64,000 nucleotides of DNA from Enterococcus quebecensis. Its GTDB lineage: Bacteria > Bacillota > Bacilli > Lactobacillales > Enterococcaceae. The stretch is from assembly GCF_001730365.1 (NCBI RefSeq), contig NZ_MIKB01000001.1, forward strand, positions 496,001-560,000, read 5' to 3'. Positions 21,575 to 29,275 of the stretch are shown piece by piece. Numbering within the stretch: position 1 is the stretch's first letter; each line of letters starts with the position of its first letter. A program made the translations under genes and the position numbers. The notes beneath the pieces are model-generated. The model was not told the DNA's origin, made no database searches, and saw nothing but the letters and a program-made list of their open reading frames with translations.

Positions 21575-22462
21575 TTAAAAGTATATTTGGTTGATCTTTA
21601 TAATCTCTTCTTTGACTTTTTCTTTTAGTTCAATTGGACTTAATATCTCGATGGCTCCACCAAATGAAAGCAAGTAAGAACTCAACCAAGCTCCTTCCGG
21701 CTGCCATGTTTTTACTATTGTATATTCTTCGTGACGCTCAGTCTCGATATCTAGTAGGTCTTCTTGCACTCGGTACAATAGATCATTCGCTATTTTGAAT
21801 TCTACACATATTTTTGAAAACTTTGGTTGATAATCCGTTATTAAAAATTCTTCTTCGATATCATTTACAGAGATCTCTAATCCAGTCATCCTTCTCAGTT
21901 TGAACAGACGAGTCGTTTTTCTAGTACAGCAATAACCTGCAAGATACCAAGCATTTTGTTTGAAAATCAACTTATTTGGCATGACTTCTCGAGATGTTTT
22001 TTCCCCTTTGCCGTTGATATACGAAAAAATGATACATTTTTTTTGACTTTTAGCCATCGTGATCTGTTCGATTCCATGTGCTTCATCTTCACGTCCCCAA
22101 GTTGAAAAATCAATATCGATCCATGGTTCTATTTGTTTGTTAAATAAGGAGGAAAGCTTATTGACTAGAGGTGCAACGCTTTTTAAGTTAGTTGCAGCTA
22201 AATTTTGCAACGCTAAAATAATCTGGTCTTGTTCCTCATCATCCACAAACGTTGCTGGAAGGTGGTGAGTATCAAGTAAACGAATCCCACCATCCCGACC
22301 ACTTTGAGCGTATACTGGAAATCCTAACGTAGATAACGTATCAATATCCCGATAAATTGTTCGGGTAGAAACTTCTAGTTGATCTGCTAGCATAGTTGCT
22401 TTTGCTTTATTATGCAAACTGAGGTAATGCATAATATAAAATAATCTAGAAAGATTATTCAT
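21575..22462 (-). CDS. YafY-type transcriptional regulator (HTH + WYL domain)
   Basis: A 295-residue regulator. The N-terminal DeoR-like winged helix (about residues 5-60, ATMLADQLEVSTRTIYRDIDTLSTLGFPVYA) is followed by a WYL domain (about 140-210, with NAWYLAGYCCTRKTTRLFKLRRM). WYL domains sense nucleic acid or small ligands. It overlaps the 3' end of the DUF3224 gene by 8 bases and is translated from the same transcript, so it may control that gene; this is inferred from position. Confidence 0.82.
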   Translation of the reverse strand: MNNLSRLFYIMHYLSLHNKAKATMLADQLEVSTRTIYRDIDTLSTLGFPVYAQSGRDGGIRLLDTHHLPATFVDDEEQDQIILALQNLAATNLKSVAPLVNKLSSLFNKQIEPWIDIDFSTWGREDEAHGIEQITMAKSQKKCIIFSYINGKGEKTSREVMPNKLIFKQNAWYLAGYCCTRKTTRLFKLRRMTGLEISVNDIEEEFLITDYQPKFSKICVEFKIANDLLYRVQEDLLDIETERHEEYTIVKTWQPEGAWLSSYLLSFGGAIEILSPIELKEKVKEEIIKINQIYF

Positions 22463-22856
22463 TGTCTTTGAAATCTAAAATCAATTTACTATTATCACCA
22501 ACAAAATCATATTGATAAGAACCAGTTAAGTCATGTAACGCTCCAGTACTTTTAATGATCATCCCTGGTGAATCCAACGAACCTTTATCAAAGATCCCTT
22601 TTTCAGCTGCTGTAAAGGTTCCTGTTTTACCTTTATATTGGCCTTCAAAGTGGAAAAATCCCGTGATCCTTGCCGTTGCCAAATGTCCATCTTCTTTATT
22701 GCTTTCTAAATAATAAAGAAGATATTCCACCCAAGCTTTTCCTTGCAAATCGCCTTCAAGTTCATATTCTGCTTGTACTCGATTAACTGGAAAATCTATT
22801 TCGGTATTGTCCACCGGTTGTTCATCCCATTTTGTCACACTAAATGTTGCACTCAT
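22455..22856 (-). CDS. DUF3224-family protein
   Basis: A 133-residue protein with the compact beta-barrel pattern of DUF3224: SATFSVTKWDE at the start, repeated E-L-E-G-D-L-Q-G-K strands, GFFHFEGQYKGKTGTF and GSYQYDF. These proteins resemble allene-oxide-cyclase barrels; no function is established. The start has AAGGAGGGATAAGT. The overlapping downstream WYL regulator suggests a small autonomous operon. Confidence 0.72.
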   Translation of the reverse strand: MSATFSVTKWDEQPVDNTEIDFPVNRVQAEYELEGDLQGKAWVEYLLYYLESNKEDGHLATARITGFFHFEGQYKGKTGTFTAAEKGIFDKGSLDSPGMIIKSTGALHDLTGSYQYDFVGDNSKLILDFKDNE

Positions 22857-23001
22857 ACTTATCCCTCCTTATGAATAACAGGATAGCAAACGTACGTTCT
22901 TTTTTCAAGCTAGAATTGTCAAATTAAGTGCAACACCGTTAAATATATTTCCTATACCTCTAGTAAACTCATAGATTATTGACAGATAATTAACAGTTTC
23001 A

Positions 23002-23059
23002 CTCCTAACATTCTTGCTAGAATATCCTTGTAAGATCTTACAAAAATAAATGTTAGGAG
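23002..23059 (+). promoter_or_regulatory. Lysin leader hairpin sequestering its ribosome binding site
   Basis: CTCCTAACATT (23002-23012) is perfectly complementary to AATGTTAGGAG (23049-23059), which contains the Shine-Dalgarno sequence of the lysin. Between them sits a perfect 16-base palindrome TTGTAAGATCTTACAA (23028-23043). The nested stems would hide the ribosome binding site in the mRNA. Confidence 0.6.
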
Positions 23060-23068
23060 GCAATAGTA

Positions 23069-23731
23069 TTGGCAAGTGTTGAAACAGTAATAAATTGGTT
23101 TAGTACCAGACAAGGTAAAGTAACCTACAGCATGAATAGTCGTCTGGGGCCAAATAGTTATGATTGTAGCTCATCTGTATATTTCGCTTTGATTGAAGCA
23201 GGATTTTTACCGAAAGGAACAAGAATTGGTAACACAGAAACGCTATATAATTTAGAAGGATCATTACTTCAACCGGTATCACGAAAAGAAGCACAACGAG
23301 GAGATATCTTTATTTCCGGAGGAAAAGGCACCAGTTCTGGAGCAAATGGTCATACGGGTGTTTTTCTAAGTAACAATAGAATTATTCATTGTAACTATGG
23401 TTCTAATGGAATTTCTGAAACATCTACTGAAGGTGGTTGGATCGGTGGACCACCAACTAATTGCTTCAGACTAAAAGGAGCTACAATAGAAACCCCATCA
23501 CAAACACAAAAAGGAGAGATTACTATGCAATGCATTTACACAAGACCACAGGGGGAAATTTTTTATTTCAATGGAGTAGACACGGTTCACATTGGACACC
23601 CCGATACACTTAAAGTCTTAAAAGATATTTATCGTGATAATAATGGAAAAGAAATGCCCACTTATAACTGGACAAATCCAGCGGCGCCTTGGTTTAAGCG
23701 TTTGGAAGCAGTTGCTCCGAATCGCAAGTAA
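23069..23731 (+). CDS. Phage-type peptidoglycan hydrolase (endolysin) with internal translation start
   Basis: A 220-residue enzyme. The N-terminal catalytic domain (about residues 5-140) has the cysteine in YDCSSSVYFAL and the histidine in NGHTGVF, as in the Amidase_5 / NlpC-P60-like phage lysins of enterococci and streptococci. The C-terminal 68 residues resemble the cell-wall-binding domain of enterococcal phage lysins (HPDTLKVLKDIYRDNNGKEMP). It starts with TTG behind TTAGGAGG. Inside the gene, AAAGGAG lies 8 bases before ATG codon 153 (23525), so the binding domain could be made separately, as described for the E. faecalis phage lysin Lys170. No holin or other phage gene is adjacent. Confidence 0.82.
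   Translation: MASVETVINWFSTRQGKVTYSMNSRLGPNSYDCSSSVYFALIEAGFLPKGTRIGNTETLYNLEGSLLQPVSRKEAQRGDIFISGGKGTSSGANGHTGVFLSNNRIIHCNYGSNGISETSTEGGWIGGPPTNCFRLKGATIETPSQTQKGEITMQCIYTRPQGEIFYFNGVDTVHIGHPDTLKVLKDIYRDNNGKEMPTYNWTNPAAPWFKRLEAVAPNRK
23510..23731 (+). CDS. Internally initiated cell-wall-binding domain of the lysin (68 residues)
   Basis: In-frame internal start within the lysin: ribosome binding site AAAGGAG at 23510-23516, 8-base spacer, ATG at 23525-23527. The product would begin MQCIYTRPQG and comprise only the C-terminal binding domain, free to assemble with the full-length enzyme. The coordinates include the binding site. Production of the short form is an inference from the sequence and the Lys170 precedent. 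Confidence 0.5.
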   Translation, partial: KGEITMQCIYTRPQGEIFYFNGVDTVHIGHPDTLKVLKDIYRDNNGKEMPTYNWTNPAAPWFKRLEAVAPNRK

Positions 23732-23744
23732 TAACAAATGTTAA

Positions 23745-23784
23745 TTTTTCCTCTATTCCTTAATTGGAATAGAGTTTTTTTTAC
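23745..23784 (+). terminator. Terminator of the lysin gene
   Basis: Stem CTCTATTCC/GGAATAGAG with a 6-base loop followed by eight T residues. Confidence 0.85.
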
Positions 23785-23891
23785 TAACACATATCAATCA
23801 AGAAAATCTTTTCTCCTTCAGAAATTTATACATGATATATTTATTAGTTACAGCTGTACTTACTTAAAAATATTTCTATTAAATAAACAGC

Positions 23892-24888
23892 TTAAATTAA
23901 GATTGAGGACGTATCATAAAAAATTTCATTAGGCGTTTTCCACCCCAAACATTTTCTCGGTCGATTGTTTAATTTATGAATGACAGACTCGATATAGTCG
24001 TTCGAGACGGTTGTCATATCAGTACGTTTTGGTAAGTATTCACGTATCAATCCATTTGTATTTTCATTTGTTCCACGTTGCCACGGAGAACCAAGGATCT
24101 GCAAAATAACAATCGAGGCCACTTAACTTACTGAAGTCGTTATATTGCGCAAATTCTGGGCCTCTATCTGGTGTAATAGGTTTACGTTGTTTTTTGCTTA
24201 GTGGAGAAAATAATTTTACAATCATATCTCTTACGCAAATAGAATCATTCCGAGGAATTCTACCAGCTAATAAAAATCGAGACTTTCTATCAACTAAAGT
24301 TACAAGGCAAGATTTTCCTCTGTGTCCCAATACAGTATCAGCTTCCCAGTGCCCAAGTTCTTCTCTAGTCTCAGCTTTTGTTGGACGTTCATGAATCGTT
24401 TTAACATCAGTAAATCTTCCACGTCGATCACCGACTCTCCTATTTACTGATTTTCTTCCTTTTCGTCTTAACATTTTTCGTGCTCCAGGACCTCCTTCTG
24501 GAAAACCTTGGTCAAATAAACCGTTGTAAATCGAGCGATAAATAGTATTATAGCTAATCGTAGATTCATTATCTTCCAAGCTTATTCTATTAGCTATCTG
24601 TTCTAGAGACCATTGGTCTTCAAAAAGAAGTTTACGAATTGTTTCTTTATAGGGTGACTGATCCAAGATTCTCTTTCTCCCGCATTTCTGCTTATTCTTA
24701 TGATACAATTTTTGCGCTAGAGAAGGCGAATATGCTCTAAACTTTGTAGTATTCCTTCTAAGCTCTCTCATAATAGTTGAGGGGCTTCTTTTGATTAAGC
24801 GCCCAATTCTACGAATAGTAAAACCAAAACCATGATATAGAAAGATCATTTCTCGCTCACGTATAGTTAGGTGTGTGTATGAAGTCAT
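23892..24888 (-). pseudogene. IS30-family transposase, frameshifted
   Basis: The N-terminal part (24888 down to about 24090) has the IS30 helix-turn-helix (LTIREREMIFLYHGFGFTIR, RSPSTIMREL) and the first two catalytic acids (HWEADTVLG and TPDRGPEFA). The third acid region (GTNENTNGLIREYLPK) is in another frame. One extra base around 24090-24099 (GATCCTTGGTTCTCCG, where five codons would need 15 bases) breaks the frame after ADP. The last residues of the C-terminus diverge after NEIFYD. The element is therefore probably inactive unless programmed frameshifting occurs; IS30 elements do not normally need it. Confidence 0.85.
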
Positions 24889-25003
24889 AGCTGAATACCT
24901 CCTAATAGATATAATTCATCAACACCATTATAACAGGCTTTTTCGCCTTCTTTTTTAGTGTTGCACTTAAATTATACATTCTAGAGGGAACAAGTACGAT
25001 TAT

Positions 25004-25522
25004 TTATTTTTTTAAAAGAAAGTCATTGATTTTTTGACTAAATAGAGCAATATTTTCAGTTTTTGAAGCAGCTGTCGTTGCATCAACATCGTTTGGTTGA
25101 TGGCTCCATTGACCTGAATCTCCTGTTAAGTAAATCCCTAGTTTTTGTTCTTTTTTGTGCTGATTAATAAAGTCCAATGCTTCTTTTGGCGGTTCACTTG
25201 ACTGGATAGTAGCTAAAATAACTACTTTATCCCACTCTTTAATCTTGTTATTACCAATTTCTTCCACAGGTTCTACTTTTACATAGACATTCTCATCTAC
25301 CAACTTCTGTTTTAGATCATCAATGACTTCGTTTTTAAACCCACGATCTTGAGTATAAATAATCGCTTTAATTGCGTTTTTTTGTTCTTTAGTTTTTGCA
25401 TTGATTTCATAGCCGGAAACAGTTCCTTGTATTCTTTGCAATCGATAAATTCCTAAAAATCCACCAAAGCCTAGTAGAATTACTCCTAAACCTATTAATC
25501 CATATTTTATTTTTTTATTCAT
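25004..25522 (-). CDS. Membrane-anchored protein of unknown function
   Basis: A 172-residue protein with a basic N-terminus and one hydrophobic span (about residues 5-24, YGLIGLGVILLGFGGFLGIY), then an extracellular alpha/beta domain. The pattern KAIIYTQDRGF ... VVILATIQSSEPPKEALDFI ... LGIYLTGDSGQW suggests a flavodoxin-like or Rossmann-like fold, an inference from strand-helix alternation. I start it at ATG behind GAAGGAAG; a GTG six codons earlier is possible. It sits next to the remnant of an FtsX-type permease and may have been part of that transporter operon. Confidence 0.55.
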   Translation of the reverse strand: MNKKIKYGLIGLGVILLGFGGFLGIYRLQRIQGTVSGYEINAKTKEQKNAIKAIIYTQDRGFKNEVIDDLKQKLVDENVYVKVEPVEEIGNNKIKEWDKVVILATIQSSEPPKEALDFINQHKKEQKLGIYLTGDSGQWSHQPNDVDATTAASKTENIALFSQKINDFLLKK

Positions 25523-25543
25523 TATTCTTCCTTCTTTCACCTT

Positions 25544-25672
25544 TTATTCATATCGTAAAGCAGTTATTGGATCTAATTTTGCTGCTTTGGCAGCTGGGTA
25601 CAAAGCGAAAGCCACCTCTAATAAACTCGTTCCACCTAGAATAATCAAGACACTCAGCTGGTAAAACCAATT
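25544..25672 (-). pseudogene. Remnant of an FtsX/MacB-type ABC transporter permease (C-terminal 40 residues)
   Basis: The minus-strand frame reads FYQLSVLIILGGTSLLEVAFALY-PAAKAAKLDPITALRYE, the hallmark C-terminus of MacB/FtsX permeases, and ends in TAA. Upstream the frame meets a stop codon and no further homologous sequence is seen, so the rest of the gene has been deleted. It marks a deletion junction beside the IS30 element. Confidence 0.75.
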
Positions 25673-25690
25673 CTAAAGGAAAACAAAAAA

Positions 25691-25717
25691 ACAATTTATA
25701 CCAATGATATAAATTGT
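25691..25717 (+). promoter_or_regulatory. Palindrome upstream of the Crp/Fnr gene
   Basis: ACAATTTATA and TATAAATTGT form a perfect 10-bp inverted repeat with a 7-base spacer, 75 bases before the regulator gene. It could be an autoregulatory operator or a small terminator; the sequence does not decide. Confidence 0.4.
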
Positions 25718-25791
25718 GATTTTCTGGTTACTTTTATTTTAATTAATAGTTATGCTATACTTTTCACACTTGAGCTTTTGAATGAAAAGGA

Positions 25792-26433
25792 GTGATACTC
25801 ATCGAATCGTATAAAAATAATTTGGAATTAATCAACGACTTAAAAGAAAAACTTGCTACTGGTTGGTTGGAAAAAACATATGAATCTGATACTTTGGTTA
25901 TTGATGAGTATGAAAAAGCTACAACCATTTATTATGTTGTCTCAGGTGTAGTTTGTGTTGAAATATTAAATGATGGACAACAATATATTTCGTCATTTAT
26001 TTTTCAAAATGACTTTTTCGGATTAGATAGCTTTTCAACCTTTAAACAAAAATCCCATTCTATTCGCGTAATCAGTGAACAAGCAACGATTTTTAGTATT
26101 CCTAAAGATTTATTGTTCAAAGTATTGAATGACACCCCTGTTCACTACGAGTTATTACTGGCTAATTTTGCTGATATTTTTCAACGGCATTATGGCTATT
26201 TCAATTTTCTTCATTTACCAACAACGGAACGAGTGAAAATCGCTTTAACTTATTTAAGTGATTATATTGGCATTTTAAATGAAGAAGAACATCTTGAATT
26301 ACCAAAATTTATTACGCAAGAAGTCTTATCAAAATTTTGTCGTACCTCTCAATCTAGAATTTCAGTTTCTTTAAATGAGCTTGAGAAACAAGAATGGTTG
26401 GTAAAAAGAAAAGTTCCCATCACTATAAATTAA
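25792..26433 (+). CDS. Crp/Fnr-family transcriptional regulator
   Basis: A 213-residue regulator: N-terminal cyclic-nucleotide-binding-like beta barrel (about residues 25-120), dimerisation helix, and C-terminal winged helix (TQEVLSKFCRTSQSRISVSLNELEKQEW). There is no FNR-type cysteine cluster. The start is uncertain: the only in-frame canonical codon is GTG at 25792, which overlaps its own AAAAGGAG; an ATC codon at 25801 (followed by GAATCG) has much better spacing. It is transcribed towards the persulfide operon and separated from it by a terminator. Confidence 0.78.
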   Translation: MILIESYKNNLELINDLKEKLATGWLEKTYESDTLVIDEYEKATTIYYVVSGVVCVEILNDGQQYISSFIFQNDFFGLDSFSTFKQKSHSIRVISEQATIFSIPKDLLFKVLNDTPVHYELLLANFADIFQRHYGYFNFLHLPTTERVKIALTYLSDYIGILNEEEHLELPKFITQEVLSKFCRTSQSRISVSLNELEKQEWLVKRKVPITIN

Positions 26434-26439
26434 CCTAAG

Positions 26440-26487
26440 TATAAAAATAAGAGATAACGTCACTATGACCGTCATCTCTTATTTTTA
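26440..26487. terminator. Bidirectional terminator between the Crp/Fnr gene and cstR
   Basis: Stem AAAAATAAGAGAT/ATCTCTTATTTTT with a 17-base loop, ending both convergent transcripts. Confidence 0.85.
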
Positions 26488-26742
26488 TTATCTCGTCTTT
26501 ACAATCATTTCCAATGCTTTAACCATCTCTTCACCGGCAAGATCAACTTCTTTATCTTCCATACACTGCTTTAGATTTTCAGTTACCACAAGACCTATGA
26601 CCTTATCAATACTAGAACGAACCGCCATTAATTGAGTAACAACTTCTCGACAGTCTTTACCATCTTCCATCATTTTCAAAATTCCGCGAATTTGTCCTTC
26701 AGAACGTTTTAATCGATTGGCTAATTTAGGATCACAAGCCAT
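26488..26742 (-). CDS. cstR: Persulfide-sensing repressor CstR (CsoR/FrmR family)
   Basis: An 84-residue all-helical CsoR-family protein. With the ATG start used here the two conserved cysteines are Cys31 and Cys60, the positions of the S. aureus CstR pair that forms di- and trisulfide bridges with persulfides. The histidine of copper-sensing CsoR is absent (NLKQC instead of HxxxC), which argues against a copper sensor. A TTG two codons upstream is possible, but AGGAGAGG spacing favours ATG. The gene overlaps the end of the preceding rhodanese gene, closing the sulfur operon it is expected to repress. Confidence 0.85.
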   Translation of the reverse strand: MACDPKLANRLKRSEGQIRGILKMMEDGKDCREVVTQLMAVRSSIDKVIGLVVTENLKQCMEDKEVDLAGEEMVKALEMIVKTR

Positions 26743-27037
26743 CAACAACCTCTCCTCTCCAAGCGGACATGCCGCCCATCACATTAGTTACATCATACCC
26801 CAATGAGGCAAAATATTCACTAGCCATTTGTGAACGGCCACCAGAAAGACAAATAATGTAGTAAGGTTGTTCCTTATCCAGTGATTCTGCTGTCTCTTGC
26901 AACCCACTCAACGGTAGACTTTTTGCTCCCTTAATATGTCCTGAACGATATTCATCATCTTCACGTACATCTATGATAGCTATGTTATTTCTTTTTTCTA
27001 GTTGCTCAAATTCATCGATCATGATTGATTTATACAT
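26732..27037 (-). CDS. Single-domain rhodanese (thiosulfate/persulfide sulfurtransferase)
   Basis: A 101-residue rhodanese domain with active-site loop CLSGGRS at Cys63, the DVRE motif near residue 24 and GGMSAW near the C-terminus. It carries sulfane sulfur as a cysteine persulfide. The stop codon overlaps the cstR start region, and its start overlaps the end of the reductase gene by one base, so the operon is tightly coupled. Confidence 0.9.
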   Translation of the reverse strand: MYKSIMIDEFEQLEKRNNIAIIDVREDDEYRSGHIKGAKSLPLSGLQETAESLDKEQPYYIICLSGGRSQMASEYFASLGYDVTNVMGGMSAWRGEVVDGL

Positions 27038-28689
27038 TATTTAATAACCTCCTGAGGGTAAATTGTACTATATATTTGAAAAGCACCATCTAAATTTTTA
27101 ACAGTAAATCCATTGTTTTTCAAGATTCGTTCAGCTAGATAGCTACGTTGACCACTTTGACAGCTAACGATGATTTCTTTATCCGTTGGTAATTCAGCCA
27201 AACGTTCTCTTAATTCATCCAATGGAATATTCTCAGCATGAGGTAATGCCCCATTGTTCTTTAATTCACCTGGATTTCTCACATCAAGCAGATAAGCACC
27301 TTTTTCCAAAGCTTCTTTCAATTCGTAATATTGAATATTATCAGAAAAGCCTTCCATAATATTTGCAGCCGCATAACCGATCATATTAACTGGATCTTTA
27401 GCTGAACCAAAAGGTGGTGCATAAGTAAATTCCAGTTCTGGTAGATCCATAACTGTCAAACCAGCTTTAATTGCAGTGGCAATAATATCGATTCGTTTGT
27501 CTACTCCATCCGCTCCAATTGCTTGCGCTCCATAAATTTTACCCGTTGTAGGATGAAATAGAAGTTTCATTATGATAGGATGACTTCCTGGAAAATACCC
27601 CACATGGCTTTTAGACGTCGTATGAACAGCTTTATATTCTATGTTACTGTTACGTAATTGGCGTTCACTTAACCCTGTGCTAGCTGCAGCAAGATCAAAT
27701 ACTCGAACGATTGCAGTACCAATGCTGCCCTGATTTTTTCTAGAAACACCTGCAATCACATCTGCCACTTGTCTTCCTTGGCGATTTGCTGGTGAAGCAA
27801 GAGAAATCAATGCATCGTCTCCTGTGATTTGTTGTTTTACAACAATGGCATCCCCCACAGCATAGACATCTGGATCATTTGTTTGATAGGATTGATTCAC
27901 TACGATCCCACCTCGTAAGCCAGTTTCTAAATCAGCTTCGACCGCTAGATTACTTGATGGTTTAACTCCTATTGATAAGATTGTAAAATCACTTGTAATT
28001 GTTTCACCCGAGCTTAATTCGATTTTTTTACCTGACTCTTTAAAAGCAGTTGCTCCTGCCCCAGTGTAAACAGTAATTCCCTTTTGCTTCAATTCTTTTT
28101 CAACAAACGCAGCCATTTCCTCATCTAAAGGAGGTAAAATTTGCGGTGCCGCTTCAACAAGTGTGACATCAATACCTAGATGTTGCAAGTTTTCTGCCAT
28201 TTCCAGACCAATAAATCCGGCACCAATTACGACAGCTTTTTTAGGTTGTTCATTTTTAACTGCAGCAACAATTTTGTCAACGTCTGGAACATTTCTTAAT
28301 GTATACACATTTGTTGCTTCGTCTAACCCTTCAATTGCAGGAACGACTGGTTCTGCTCCTGGTGAAAGAATCAATTTATCGTAACTGATTTCTTCTTCTT
28401 GTCCCTTTGAATTTGTCAAAACAGTTTTATTTTGTCGATTGATTTTGATTGCTTCTGTTTCTGGATAAACATCGATATTAAATCTTTTTTTCAATTGTTC
28501 TGGTGTTTGTAAAATCAATTCTGAACGTTCACTGATTTCTCCAGATACATAATATGGTAAACCGCAATTTGCAAAAGAAACATAAGGTCCTTTTTCTAAA
28601 ACAATAATTTCAATCTCTTCTGATAATCTTCTTAATCTTGTCGCAGCTGACATTCCTCCGGCTACTCCGCCAATAATTACTACACGCAT
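27037..28689 (-). CDS. CoA-disulfide/CoA-persulfide reductase with C-terminal rhodanese domain
   Basis: A 550-residue flavoprotein: FAD-binding GGVAGGMSAA at the N-terminus, active-site Cys42 in FANCGLPYY, NAD(P)H-binding VVIGAGFIGLEMAE, a FAD-binding YAVGDA motif, a dimerisation domain, and a C-terminal rhodanese domain with Cys510 (SCQSGQRS). Such CoADR-Rhd enzymes reduce CoA persulfide and polysulfide to sulfide. I start it at the ATG following GAGGAGGGAAACTATA; the open frame runs 11 codons further. Neighbouring rhodaneses and CstR indicate a role in clearing reactive sulfur species. Confidence 0.92.
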   Translation of the reverse strand: MRVVIIGGVAGGMSAATRLRRLSEEIEIIVLEKGPYVSFANCGLPYYVSGEISERSELILQTPEQLKKRFNIDVYPETEAIKINRQNKTVLTNSKGQEEEISYDKLILSPGAEPVVPAIEGLDEATNVYTLRNVPDVDKIVAAVKNEQPKKAVVIGAGFIGLEMAENLQHLGIDVTLVEAAPQILPPLDEEMAAFVEKELKQKGITVYTGAGATAFKESGKKIELSSGETITSDFTILSIGVKPSSNLAVEADLETGLRGGIVVNQSYQTNDPDVYAVGDAIVVKQQITGDDALISLASPANRQGRQVADVIAGVSRKNQGSIGTAIVRVFDLAAASTGLSERQLRNSNIEYKAVHTTSKSHVGYFPGSHPIIMKLLFHPTTGKIYGAQAIGADGVDKRIDIIATAIKAGLTVMDLPELEFTYAPPFGSAKDPVNMIGYAAANIMEGFSDNIQYYELKEALEKGAYLLDVRNPGELKNNGALPHAENIPLDELRERLAELPTDKEIIVSCQSGQRSYLAERILKNNGFTVKNLDGAFQIYSTIYPQEVIK

Positions 28690-29003
28690 TATAGTTTCCC
28701 TCCTCTGATGTCTCCACGCCAAGCACTCATTCCGCCTTTGACATTGATTGCATCGATTCCTTTATTTTTTAATTGTTTAACTGCTCTACGACTTCTCATT
28801 CCTGATTGGCAAATCACATAGACAGATTCTTTGTCTTTTTTTGTATAAGAAGCCACTTTACTTAGGGGTATATTCTTTGCACCAGGGATATGACCTGATG
28901 TAAATTCTACTTTTTCTCGAACATCGATCACTTCTGGCTTTTCTACTAACTTCTTTTGAAGTTCGCTTGTGGTAATTGAATTTCCTTTAAAAAATGAAAA
29001 CAT
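28689..29003 (-). CDS. Single-domain rhodanese, first gene of the persulfide operon
   Basis: A 104-residue rhodanese with active-site Cys65 in CQSGMRS and the GGMSAWRGD end also seen in its paralogue at 26732. It starts at ATG behind AAAGGAGGAGCAT; an earlier in-frame methionine would place the operator inside the coding region and has no ribosome binding site. The stop (TAA) shares one base with the start of the reductase gene. Confidence 0.9.
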   Translation of the reverse strand: MFSFFKGNSITTSELQKKLVEKPEVIDVREKVEFTSGHIPGAKNIPLSKVASYTKKDKESVYVICQSGMRSRRAVKQLKNKGIDAINVKGGMSAWRGDIRGGKL

Positions 29004-29016
29004 ATGCTCCTCCTTT

Positions 29017-29032
29017 ATACCCTTAGGGGTAT
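29017..29032 (-). promoter_or_regulatory. CstR-type operator
   Basis: ATACCC-TTAG-GGGTAT, an inverted repeat with 6-bp arms, 14 bases upstream of the first operon gene. CstR/CsoR-family repressors bind such C-run/G-run dyads flanked by AT. It lies between the promoter and the ribosome binding site, where binding would block transcription. Confidence 0.7.
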
Positions 29033-29275
29033 TTACAAAAATAATCATAAATGATTTTTTCTTAGTTGTAAAGAAGTTTGTTTCTTGTTTCATTTCTATT
29101 GATTCTTAATCAAACTGAATTATTTCTTAAGAAAGCCAAACAAATATTAACTTCTTTGGCACATTTTTGTAACATTAGAGCTCTATACTGAATTTAGTTA
29201 CTTGAAGTTCCTGCGTAACAAAGGAGAACAGAGCTTAATTTATACAGCTCGCCAACAAGAAAAGAGGTTATTATT
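29033..29275. other. Divergent intergenic region, cstR operon and GH73 gene
   Basis: About 240 bases serving as upstream region for both divergent transcripts. A short inverted repeat GTTAC/GTAAC (29197-29219) precedes the glucosaminidase gene. No coding region was recognised. Confidence 0.4.

Larger units (their letters stand above)
22910..24984. mobile_element. IS30-like element bracketed by 27-bp inverted repeats, with an endolysin gene inside
   Basis: Two 27-base sequences, 22910-22936 and the reverse complement of 24958-24984, match at 22 positions; both share CTAGAAT at the outer end and AAGTGCAACAC at the inner end. The right copy is the normal upstream end of the IS30-type transposase gene. 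The left copy has the look of the opposite IS30 end, yet lies about 950 bases beyond the transposase stop. A lysin gene with its own leader and terminator fills that gap. Either foreign DNA entered the element or the lysin is a passenger. No convincing target duplication is visible. Confidence 0.5.

Noticed and set aside
23069-24888. Prophage or prophage remnant
   Set aside because: Only a lysin is present; there is no integrase, capsid, holin or attachment site. The inverted repeats and transposase indicate an IS context instead.
26488-26742. Copper-sensing CsoR
   Set aside because: The Cys-His-Cys copper site is incomplete (Asn in place of His), and the neighbours are sulfur-transfer enzymes, not copper exporters.
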